Assembly (NCBI RefSeq): GCF_004014855.1
Contig: NZ_CP034930.1
Coordinates: 310,001 to 374,000, forward strand
Source of the DNA: Apibacter raozihei
Lineage (GTDB): Bacteria; Bacteroidota; Bacteroidia; Flavobacteriales; Weeksellaceae
Direction of reading: 5' to 3'
DNA: 64,000 bases
Shown: positions 1-8,285 of the stretch, piece by piece
Numbering within the stretch: the stretch's first letter is position 1
How the letters are laid out: each line of letters begins with the position of its first letter
Position numbers and translations under genes: made by a program
The notes under the pieces: generated by a model
What the model was told of the DNA's origin: nothing
Databases searched by the model: none
Seen by the model: only the letters and a program-made list of their open reading frames with translations

Positions 1-2907
1 ATGATAGTTTGCATTGAAAGCGTTGCTAGTACTTTGCATATATCCGTTATAATTGACAGCAACGTCATTTGGTGCAAACACACGGGTATCGGAAACCACA
101 TTTCCTCTTTCGTCGTAATTAATTGACCCGCTAACAATTTTGACTCCCTGAGCTATATAGGTGTTATTACCAGCATTAGCATCATCTCGATACTGATTTA
201 CAGTTCCTGGGGCAATCCCTCCCCACCACATTTTTTGATTCGTTGTTGAATACATCGTACCTCCAATTCTACCGTCAAACAGAAATGATACGGTAAAGTT
301 TTTATAACTTAAACTATTTGATATACCATAAGTCCAATCTGGTTCTGAATATCCCATTGTCGAAGGGTAAGGTGCTTTGGACCTAACCGGATAACCGTTT
401 TCTAAAACTAATTGTCCATCCGGAGAAGTTTCATAAACTACCGTTGATAGTTTATCCATTCTTTCTCCCACTCTTATGTAATTGCTGTTAATACTATATC
501 CTCCGTAAATTTTCTTGAGGTATTTTCGATATTGACTTAAATTGATTTGTGAATTCCATTTTATTTCTGTGCGCTTTAAAATATCCGTGTTTAATGTTAT
601 TTCTACACCTCTCCTTTGATAAACATCTCCGTTAGTTAGAAAATATTTGTATCCGGAACTTTCTGATAAAGGCACATAAACTAAATTATTATAATCTTTA
701 GTCTGAAAGTAAGCTACATCCATGTTTATTCGGTTATTTAATACCGCCAGATTCGTTCCTATTTCCCATGAATTAACTGTCTCCGGTTTAATATTTGCAT
801 CTATTAAAATATTACCAAAATAGAATGTCGGCTGTCCATTCCAGCTTGTTTCACTTTTTTCAAAAGCAGTTATATAACCGTAATTATCATAACCTGTATT
901 ATTTTTATTTGCTATTTTCCCCAATGTTACTTTGGCAAATGATCCGCGGATTTTAGCAAAACTTATCCAAGCCGGAAGTTGTAAAATTTTGTTAACTAGT
1001 ATAGAACCAGATACTGAAGGATAAAAATAAGTATTATTCCCTTTGGGTAATGTAGATACTTTATCATGTCTTGCCGTAATATTTAAAAAAAACATTTTAT
1101 AAAATTCCATATCTATAAAACCATAGACACTGTTTATCCGTTCATATTCTTTTCTGTTTAAATCTGGTGGAGCAACTAATGAAGGTCCGGCATTATTTGC
1201 AAAACTATATAACCCAGGAATAATCAATCCATCGGTTTGTATTTGACTATTCTTCTTCTCACTGTAAAAACTGGATATATATCCTTCTCCATTCAATGTG
1301 AAATTTCCTGAGAAAGTATTTTGATATTTAAGACCAAATTCTGAAGTTATATCAAAATAATTAGCATTTATTTGAGTGAAATTACCTAAAGATTTTTGAC
1401 CATATCCAACATAACTTTTAGGTTCTTTATACTCTCTATTTAAACTATATATATTAGTTCCTACTCGCCCCTTAGCTGACAATTTGGGAATAATCTGATA
1501 TTCGAGATTTACGTTGCCCATCACATTATCTTTGTAATAAGGCCTCAAATATTCATACGCCTGAAAATATGGATTATTGTAATAGGATATATTATAATGC
1601 CTTTGCTGAAATCCTTCTTTTCCGGCTACCCAGTAGTTTCGTAAATCTCTTACATCTACATCTGCACCTGTCCATAGCACCAGATTGTAGAGGTAGTTTG
1701 TAGGCCCGTATCCTACTTCGGGAAAATTAGCAGTATATTCTTTATTATATGTTAAGTTTGTATTAATCTTTAATCCTTGAAGCGGATTAAGAGATCCGGC
1801 TAAACTTATTGATGTATTTTTCAGCTCTGTATTGGGTACAATTCCTTTTTGATAAATATTGGAAAGAGAAAGCCTGAAAGTTGCTTTTTCATTTCCCCAA
1901 TCCAAGCTTATGTTATTAGACTGTATTATTCCTGTATCAAAGAAATTCTTAATATTGTTTTTACCCCTTGATATCCATGGCAATGGTATTAATTCCCTGG
2001 TGATGGGATCGACGGGACTATTGTATTGTCTAGTCTCAAAATACCCACTTAAAGTGGAAGGATCTTTTTGATCTAATTTTGGTCCCCATATCCAACCTCC
2101 TCCTTCGCTTCCGGAACCCTGTCCGTTAATGTAAGCATATTTACCATTATTTCCCGCACCATATACCGTTTGAACTTTTGGAATTCGTATGAAGGAGGTT
2201 TGAAACATTGTGCTATTATTAATTGAAATGGTAATTTTACCTTTTTTCCCTTTTTTTGTGGTAATCATTATTGCACCATCTTTACCAACAGAACCATATA
2301 ACGCTGAAGCTGTAGCTCCTTTTAAAACACTGATATTATCAATATCATCTGCATTTATCTTCCATAAATCTGCTGTTCTGTCAGGAATTCCATCAATTAC
2401 AATTAAAGGCTTTGCTCCTCTTAGGGTTATTCCCGGATCCTGAAACAGATCTGTACTATTCTTAATGTTCAATCCTGAAACACGTCCTGTTAGTGAGTTT
2501 ACAAAATTAGGTTCTTTAACTTTTTCAAATACTTCTCCTTTTACTTCCTGAACCGAATAACCTAATGATTTTTTTTCTTTTTTAATTCCTAAAGCTGTTA
2601 TTACGACTTCATCCAACTTTTTTTCGATCTCATCTTCAAGTATTACTTTAATTGTTTGATTATCGCCAATCACTAACTTCGATGGTTGATAAAAATCACG
2701 AGTGAAATTGAGTGTATCCTGCTTAATAGCTTTTATAAAGAAAGTTCCGTCTTCTTTTGAATAAATAATTTCATTGGTTCTTGTATTTAAAATTTCTACT
2801 TCGGAGAGAGGTTCTGAACTTTTATTTTCAATGACACCACTTATTTCCTGTGCTTCAAGTGAAGTAAAACAAATGAAAAGTGATAAAATCAGTAGTAGTT
2901 TTTTCAT
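1..2907 (-). CDS. SusC/RagA-family TonB-linked outer membrane receptor, 3' end outside window
   Basis: The minus-strand frame is open from an ATG at 2907 to the left edge of the window, so 969 residues are visible and the C-terminus is missing. The product starts with a Sec signal peptide (MKKLLLILSLFICFTSLEAQ), followed by a carboxypeptidase-regulatory-like beta-sandwich (about residues 21-95), a TonB plug domain with the typical GLNIKNS and RGAKPLIVIDGIPD stretches (about 105-225), and a long beta-barrel region. SusC proteins import oligosaccharides, peptides or other large nutrients together with a SusD lipoprotein. SusD would be expected just beyond the left edge and is not visible, so the substrate cannot be named. 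No clear promoter is seen; the gene lies downstream of the terminator that ends the HSP90 gene. Confidence 0.93.
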   Translation of the reverse strand, partial: MKKLLLILSLFICFTSLEAQEISGVIENKSSEPLSEVEILNTRTNEIIYSKEDGTFFIKAIKQDTLNFTRDFYQPSKLVIGDNQTIKVILEDEIEKKLDEVVITALGIKKEKKSLGYSVQEVKGEVFEKVKEPNFVNSLTGRVSGLNIKNSTDLFQDPGITLRGAKPLIVIDGIPDRTADLWKINADDIDNISVLKGATASALYGSVGKDGAIMITTKKGKKGKITISINNSTMFQTSFIRIPKVQTVYGAGNNGKYAYINGQGSGSEGGGWIWGPKLDQKDPSTLSGYFETRQYNSPVDPITRELIPLPWISRGKNNIKNFFDTGIIQSNNISLDWGNEKATFRLSLSNIYQKGIVPNTELKNTSISLAGSLNPLQGLKINTNLTYNKEYTANFPEVGYGPTNYLYNLVLWTGADVDVRDLRNYWVAGKEGFQQRHYNISYYNNPYFQAYEYLRPYYKDNVMGNVNLEYQIIPKLSAKGRVGTNIYSLNREYKEPKSYVGYGQKSLGNFTQINANYFDITSEFGLKYQNTFSGNFTLNGEGYISSFYSEKKNSQIQTDGLIIPGLYSFANNAGPSLVAPPDLNRKEYERINSVYGFIDMEFYKMFFLNITARHDKVSTLPKGNNTYFYPSVSGSILVNKILQLPAWISFAKIRGSFAKVTLGKIANKNNTGYDNYGYITAFEKSETSWNGQPTFYFGNILIDANIKPETVNSWEIGTNLAVLNNRINMDVAYFQTKDYNNLVYVPLSESSGYKYFLTNGDVYQRRGVEITLNTDILKRTEIKWNSQINLSQYRKYLKKIYGGYSINSNYIRVGERMDKLSTVVYETSPDGQLVLENGYPVRSKAPYPSTMGYSEPDWTYGISNSLSYKNFTVSFLFDGRIGGTMYSTTNQKMWWGGIAPGTVNQYRDDANAGNNTYIAQGVKIVSGSINYDERGNVVSDTRVFAPNDVAVNYNGYMQSTSNAFNANYH

Positions 2908-3182
2908 TTTTTTGTGCAAATGTCATTTATTTCCACAAAAAGTGTATTACATTATAATTAATATATAATTAATAAAATATTACGATAAATAAAACTCATT
3001 CATTATACAAACCATACGATATAAGCCAATACATAGCTATATTATCTATTTTAAATACAACCGATTAAGTTAAAGCAAATAGTAATTTAAAATTGTTATA
3101 TCAAAGTATACCAATCCAGATTATGTACAATGAAAAAATTGTTACACAAATTATTTATCCAATAGGTATCTTGTTGTACCTA

Positions 3183-3227
3183 AAAAAACCTCCAATTCAA
3201 TTTAAGAAATGATATTAGAGGTTTTTT
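3183..3227 (-). terminator. Rho-independent terminator after the HSP90 gene
   Basis: A perfect 10-bp stem (aaaaaacctc at 3183-3192 with gaggtttttt at 3218-3227) encloses a 25-nt loop and is flanked by T runs on both strands. It lies about 120 nt after the HSP90 stop codon and separates that gene from susC on the same strand. Confidence 0.7.
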
Positions 3228-3253
3228 ATAAGATATAAAATTGAATTTTTCTT

Positions 3254-3276
3254 TGCTTCTTTCTGTATAAGAAGCA
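3254..3276. other. Hairpin in the 442-bp gap between HSP90 and susC
   Basis: The gap 2908-3349 has no convincing gene. Besides the terminator it holds a perfect 8-bp stem (tgcttctt 3254-3261 with aagaagca 3269-3276, 7-nt loop). A T-rich run follows only on the plus strand, where no gene ends, so it is probably a structure in the HSP90 3' untranslated region. The rest is AT-rich sequence in which I see nothing else. Confidence 0.4.
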
Positions 3277-3349
3277 TTTATTTTTTATAATCAATATTTT
3301 AATTCCAAAACTAATCGGATAAAATCCCTATATGAGGTATTTAAATTTT

Positions 3350-5152
3350 TTAATTGTTTAAATTAGGCATAAAATCATTCATTCCTAAAATAATAAGTTG
3401 ATATAACGAAGTGTTGAAGACTTCCATTTCTTTTTTATTTATTGGATATCCTCCTAACATTAGAGACTGAACATACATTATGTTGACTATGGACTCAAAC
3501 ATAAAGGAATCTTCTATCTGAAAAAGTTTTTGTACTATTTCATTATCTTTATTAAAACAAAGTGTTGGAATATTTTCGTCTTCTTTTTTTATAAAATTGT
3601 GCAAAGTGGATGCAAAGGGATTGGAAGATTTGGATAAGTTTTGAATGTTTTTATTATTCATAGCTTCATCATTTGCTACGTAAATTGCGGGTGTATCAAC
3701 CGGACTGAATTCTTTTATCTGTGATTTACAATAAAAATCATTAAGTATTTTGTTTACTTTCTCTTCAAATTTAGCATAGGTCTGATTTTCTTCTACATTA
3801 ACTTCTCCAAAATTATTTAGTATATCCTGCGGGGTTATTTTCTTGAATCTAATCTCAGGAATTACAATTCTCATTTTACTTATTAATTCGGTTTCAAAAC
3901 TATAGGCCGAATTTATTACAGTTTTACCTTGTGAACCGGCAATTCTTCTGATCTGCCTGAAGTCATCTATAGAAGGTGTATAATGTATTACATCATTATA
4001 GGTTCTGAGAGATAAAAAATTCATCATTCCTTTATTGGTTTCAAAAGGAATGTAATCTATAAACATTTTTAAAAGTTCTGTGTCTTCAACTGCAAGCGCT
4101 TTTATATATAGATGATGAATTTTTATAATCTGATTTAATGTAAAGGTATCTGAAACGGTCAGATACTTAAGATAGTCTTTAAAACAATAGGTCAATTCCT
4201 TTTTCGCTTTTACCATTTGCTCATCATTCATCAATGCTTCCCTTGAGGCTGTAGGACGCAAACTTTCTGTATTAATTATGCAACGTACGAAAGTGGACCA
4301 TTCCGGAAGTAATCCTTTTCCATCTTCACACAAAAACATTCTTTTTAAATATATTTTGTTTTGTTTGGTATTTCCTATAAACTGTACTTTATGGGGCATT
4401 ATGTAAGCAACTCCTTTGATTTCTCCTGTTTCGGAATGCAATTTAAAGGAGTCAAGGAAATTAATATTAAATATTTTTTTTCCATATTCGAGCAACTCCT
4501 CTCTTGTGCTTTGTGTATTTAACCAAACCGGTTCTTTGTCTATTAAAACTTCAGATTTCTGATGTGTTATAAAGTTTATTTTAACCGGTAGGGCATCTCC
4601 GAAATAAAGGATGTTTTTTTTAATTTCTTCTTCCCGAAAAAGAACCTTCCATTCTTTTTTTGGTATAAGAATAACTCTTGTTCCAACTCTCGGATTATTA
4701 GGAATGGTTTCTACAGTGTATGTACCATCGGCTTTTCCTCTCCAGCATACACCTTCTTTTTTCAATAATGATTGAGTCTCAACTACAATTTCATCACTGA
4801 CTACTAAACAGGAAAGCATTCCTATTCCGAATTTCCCTATGTAATCTTTTTCATCCAATTCTCCTCTTTTTGAACTCTGGCCTATTACTGACAGGAATTG
4901 GTGAACTTCTTCTTCCGAAAGTCCTATTCCATTATCTTCAAAAATAAATAACAGTTCTTCTTTATTTTTTTTTAAGTATATGTTTATTTCTCCTTCTATT
5001 TCATCAATACCTTTTCTGGCTGTAATGGCATCAATGCCATTTTGTAATAATTCTCTGATGAAAACATTGGGTGCGCTATATATATGTTCTGACAATAATT
5101 CTATCATCCCTTTCAGGTTAACCTGAAAGAGATATTTATTTTCCTGTTCCAT
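3350..5152 (-). CDS. HSP90-family (HtpG-like) ATPase/chaperone
   Basis: This 600-residue protein has the GHKL ATPase fold of HSP90. The N-box ELLQN includes catalytic Glu34 and Asn38, DNGIG at 73-77 binds the adenine ring, and GKFGIG at 106-111 forms the ATP lid region. The middle domain keeps an HtpG-like RPTASREAL stretch that reads as the conserved arginine loop. The length is close to classical HtpG (about 620 residues), but the C-terminal third is divergent, and the protein ends in NLNN without a eukaryotic MEEVD tail. The divergence suggests an HSP90 paralogue rather than the housekeeping copy. It lies 433 nt downstream of, and in the same direction as, a giant Sel1-repeat protein, a solenoid class related to TPR co-chaperones. 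A functional pairing is inferred from that arrangement only. The ATG at 5152 has no better alternative nearby. Confidence 0.85.
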   Translation of the reverse strand: MEQENKYLFQVNLKGMIELLSEHIYSAPNVFIRELLQNGIDAITARKGIDEIEGEINIYLKKNKEELLFIFEDNGIGLSEEEVHQFLSVIGQSSKRGELDEKDYIGKFGIGMLSCLVVSDEIVVETQSLLKKEGVCWRGKADGTYTVETIPNNPRVGTRVILIPKKEWKVLFREEEIKKNILYFGDALPVKINFITHQKSEVLIDKEPVWLNTQSTREELLEYGKKIFNINFLDSFKLHSETGEIKGVAYIMPHKVQFIGNTKQNKIYLKRMFLCEDGKGLLPEWSTFVRCIINTESLRPTASREALMNDEQMVKAKKELTYCFKDYLKYLTVSDTFTLNQIIKIHHLYIKALAVEDTELLKMFIDYIPFETNKGMMNFLSLRTYNDVIHYTPSIDDFRQIRRIAGSQGKTVINSAYSFETELISKMRIVIPEIRFKKITPQDILNNFGEVNVEENQTYAKFEEKVNKILNDFYCKSQIKEFSPVDTPAIYVANDEAMNNKNIQNLSKSSNPFASTLHNFIKKEDENIPTLCFNKDNEIVQKLFQIEDSFMFESIVNIMYVQSLMLGGYPINKKEMEVFNTSLYQLIILGMNDFMPNLNN

Positions 5153-5585
5153 TTCTTTTAACTCTAATTATAAATTCCTTGATCATCTTACTACTATTTA
5201 TACACTTTCAAGTAAGCTTGTTGTTTTTTATTTGTTCAACAATATTACTGCACAACTTAAATTGAAGTGCTATTCCGAAAATTTCAATATCGTACGAAAC
5301 ATCAATTAAAATATAATTTCATACTTTTTTTACACTTAAACTTCTCCTGCATTTAATAATACGCTAAAATATATTAGAAATCTGATGACCTAAGCCCTTA
5401 ATTTAATGTATAGAACCTATTATTTTACACTACTATGAAATAGTGTAACTTATTATTATTACTATCTAATATTTTATACGAATAATTTATTATAATTAAT
5501 TCACAGTTTGTTTTTTAATCATTTTTTGGAAATATTATTCAATATTAGTAATATTTCATCAATTTAAAACAATTTTTTAAAAAAT
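5153..5585. other. 433-bp AT-rich intergenic region between Sel1 and HSP90 genes
   Basis: No plausible gene is visible. Two perfect hairpins occur: ttacacta/tagtgtaa at 5425-5448 and gaaatatta/taatatttc at 5529-5557. Neither is followed by a T run on the minus strand, so neither looks like a proper terminator. The two genes may therefore share a transcript or have separate weak promoters. I could not identify a TAnnTTTG box upstream of the HSP90 start. Confidence 0.4.
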
Positions 5586-8096
5586 TCACCTTCTTCTTCT
5601 TTCTCTTTTACCTGTGATTTTAAGTGACTGTTCATGTCCGTTTTCCGCAGCTTTTTGATACCATGCCATTGCCTGTACTTCGTCTTCTTCCACTCCTTTT
5701 CCTATAAGATAACAATTACCCAGCTCGAACTGAGCTTCGATATGTCCTTTTTCCGCTATCTCCAACAAAAGAGTAATAGCTTTATTTAAATCCTGCTCTA
5801 CTCCTTCCCCTTTCAGTAACATCATTGCTGCATGATATTGTGCATGAAAGTTCCCTTCTTGTGCTGCATCCTGAAACCACACGAATGATTCTGCAAGATT
5901 TTCTTCTGTTCCCATCCCATATTTATAGGCTAGTCCTAGTCTGTATTTTGAACCTATACTCCCCTTTTCTGCTGCAAATTTATACCAACGGAATGCTTCC
6001 TGACTATTTTCATCAACTCCAATTCCATATTCATAGCAAACTCCTAATCCTTCTGATACTATTCCGTTTTCTTCCGCAATGCAATAGTATTCAAATGCTT
6101 TATTATTATCCGTTTCTGCATCATATAAATAATAATCTCCTAAAAATAAAGCTGCATAAGGATATCCGCTTTGACAAGATATGCTTAACCATTCTAATGC
6201 TTTTTCTCTATTATTTTCTATAAGACCATAATAGTAATAACAACCTACTTTATATTGTGCAAAAGGATACCCCTGCTCCGCAGCTACTAGCATATAGCTC
6301 ATTATTTTAGACTCATCAAAAGACAATCCTCCATATTCATCCTCATATGATAATGCTAATTCAATACAGGCTTCACCATATTTAAATTCTGCTGCTTTAC
6401 GGTAATTTTCCAAGGCTAATTCCGGGTTTTCCGGAATCCCTATCGTATATTTATAAGCTCTACCTAAATTGTAATAGCCTTCAACATTTTCTCCTTCTGC
6501 TGCTTTTTGAAAATATTCAAATGCTTTTTGAGGATTTTTTTCTCCAATTAATCCGTCTTCTTCATAATACCCCAACTTATTATAAGCATATATGTAACCG
6601 TTTACAGCAGCTCTTTCGAACAAATCGTAAGCCTGCACATAATTTTTTTCAACACCAAAACCTGCTTCATAACAAAAAGCCATTTCAACTTGCGCATACT
6701 CAGAACCCATTTCTATTGCTTTGTTTAAATATTCAATTGCTTTTTCAGGATCGCTTTCTTCCTGCGATGTTATACCTACCCTGTAGTAATGCCCCATCAT
6801 TTCCAAACCGTAAACATGTCCGCGTTCGGCAGCAATTTTAACCAATTCAAATGCTTTATAATAATCCGGTTCTCCAAAATATCCGGTTTCGTATAAACGG
6901 CCTAACCGGTAGGGAGCATATGAATCTCCCAATTCCATTGCATCTTCTAATAAACTTTGCACTTCTTTCGGATCTGAATTTTCATTGTTTAATAACCAAT
7001 GTGCTTTTTCAGACATAGCTCTTGCATTACCTTCCTGCACAGCCCAATTCAGATATATTTTTCCTTTTTCTACGTCTTGAACTTCTTCCTCGTATAAATA
7101 AATGAGTGACAGTTCGACTAATGAGTCTTCAAAATAATATAGTTTAGCTCTTTCATGCCATTGAATAGATTTTTCTAAGGAATGATTTTCTGCCTGTATG
7201 TAATAATAGTACCTACCTAACCAGTTTGCAGCATATATTATTCCGTATTCGTATGCTTCTTCTAGCAAACAAATACCTTGTTCAACCGTATATCCCTGTA
7301 GCCTTTCATTTAATATATTAATTCCAAAAATATATTTTGAATACGGGTTATTTACTTCAATACCTTTATGTAAAACTTCAAGTGCTTGTTCAATATTTTG
7401 TTCTCTATATAAGTAGTACTCTGCTAATAAATGATAGGGCTTTTCAGATTCCTTTTCTTTGCTTTCAATTTGTTCTTTTATTTTTTCTAATACATATGTA
7501 TTATCTTCTTCTGTATAAAAAACAATATTTAAAAGGCAGTTTTCCGCCTGATCGTAACCTAATTCCTTCGCCTCCTGAATAAGTTTAAGACCTTCTTCTT
7601 TGTTTTCTATCTCACCTCTTGCTCCAAAGAAAAGATTATACCCATAAACAGCCCTGCAAGCTGCATCTCCTAATTCAATTCCCTTTAATAAATATTCTCT
7701 ACTTTTACTCCTGTTACGAAATGGTCTTCGTGCATTCTCTAATATATAATCTCTTTCAACATATGCTTTATGATAATTAATATCTAAAAACCCATCATTT
7801 ATTCTTTCGCATAATTTAAACCAGAACTCATAATCTTCCTGATCTAGGAAAGAGGAATAATAAAGATTCCAGTTTCGCTTGAAAAGTCTTATGTATAAAG
7901 CTTTAGTTTTATCAACAAGACTATTGTTACTTAAACCATAATCACAAATTGCTAATCCCAGCAACCAATTTTCTTTATTTTTATAATCATCTTTATATAA
8001 AAGATGATCTAATTTTTCATTTATATCTATTGTTTCAAGCTTCTTCAGACTATCTAACAAGTTATTGTAATGTGACTTTAATTTAGTCTTTTCCAT
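5586..8096 (-). CDS. Large Sel1/TPR-repeat protein
   Basis: An 836-residue protein without a signal peptide or membrane segment, so probably cytoplasmic. From about residue 125 to the end it consists of Sel1-like repeats of roughly 36 residues, each with the signature ALxxLGxxYxxGxGVxxDxxKAxxYxxxAAExG; clear examples lie near AQVEMAFCYEAGFGVEKNY and AQFELGNCYLIGKGVEEDE. The first 120 residues are a helical, non-repeat cap. Sel1 solenoids act as protein-protein scaffolds and have no catalytic role. It ends in a basic GKRERRRR tail. It is the upstream neighbour of an HSP90-family protein on the same strand, so it may act as a co-chaperone or client adaptor; that is inference. The start is the ATG at 8096; no upstream alternative keeps the frame convincingly. 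Confidence 0.85.
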   Translation of the reverse strand: MEKTKLKSHYNNLLDSLKKLETIDINEKLDHLLYKDDYKNKENWLLGLAICDYGLSNNSLVDKTKALYIRLFKRNWNLYYSSFLDQEDYEFWFKLCERINDGFLDINYHKAYVERDYILENARRPFRNRSKSREYLLKGIELGDAACRAVYGYNLFFGARGEIENKEEGLKLIQEAKELGYDQAENCLLNIVFYTEEDNTYVLEKIKEQIESKEKESEKPYHLLAEYYLYREQNIEQALEVLHKGIEVNNPYSKYIFGINILNERLQGYTVEQGICLLEEAYEYGIIYAANWLGRYYYYIQAENHSLEKSIQWHERAKLYYFEDSLVELSLIYLYEEEVQDVEKGKIYLNWAVQEGNARAMSEKAHWLLNNENSDPKEVQSLLEDAMELGDSYAPYRLGRLYETGYFGEPDYYKAFELVKIAAERGHVYGLEMMGHYYRVGITSQEESDPEKAIEYLNKAIEMGSEYAQVEMAFCYEAGFGVEKNYVQAYDLFERAAVNGYIYAYNKLGYYEEDGLIGEKNPQKAFEYFQKAAEGENVEGYYNLGRAYKYTIGIPENPELALENYRKAAEFKYGEACIELALSYEDEYGGLSFDESKIMSYMLVAAEQGYPFAQYKVGCYYYYGLIENNREKALEWLSISCQSGYPYAALFLGDYYLYDAETDNNKAFEYYCIAEENGIVSEGLGVCYEYGIGVDENSQEAFRWYKFAAEKGSIGSKYRLGLAYKYGMGTEENLAESFVWFQDAAQEGNFHAQYHAAMMLLKGEGVEQDLNKAITLLLEIAEKGHIEAQFELGNCYLIGKGVEEDEVQAMAWYQKAAENGHEQSLKITGKRERRRR

Positions 8097-8285
8097 TTAT
8101 AATATCTTAGGTTTAAATTCATAAAATTATAAAATTTATACTAAATAAGTTTCTTTTTTTTGACATACAAATAACACAAAATTAGCCTCTGTATACTAAT
8201 AAAACGATTCACATATACTAACATAAACAAAAAAAAATATATTTATTTTATATTTTTTTGATATTTTTGATAGAAATAAAAGAAT

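Noticed and set aside
1859-2443. Short plus-strand ORFs opposite susC
   Set aside because: The minus frame is open throughout with clear SusC motifs, so these are shadows.
5825-6223. 132-residue plus-strand ORF opposite the Sel1 gene
   Set aside because: It mirrors the repeat codons of the Sel1 protein and is Leu/His/Phe-rich, an antisense artefact.
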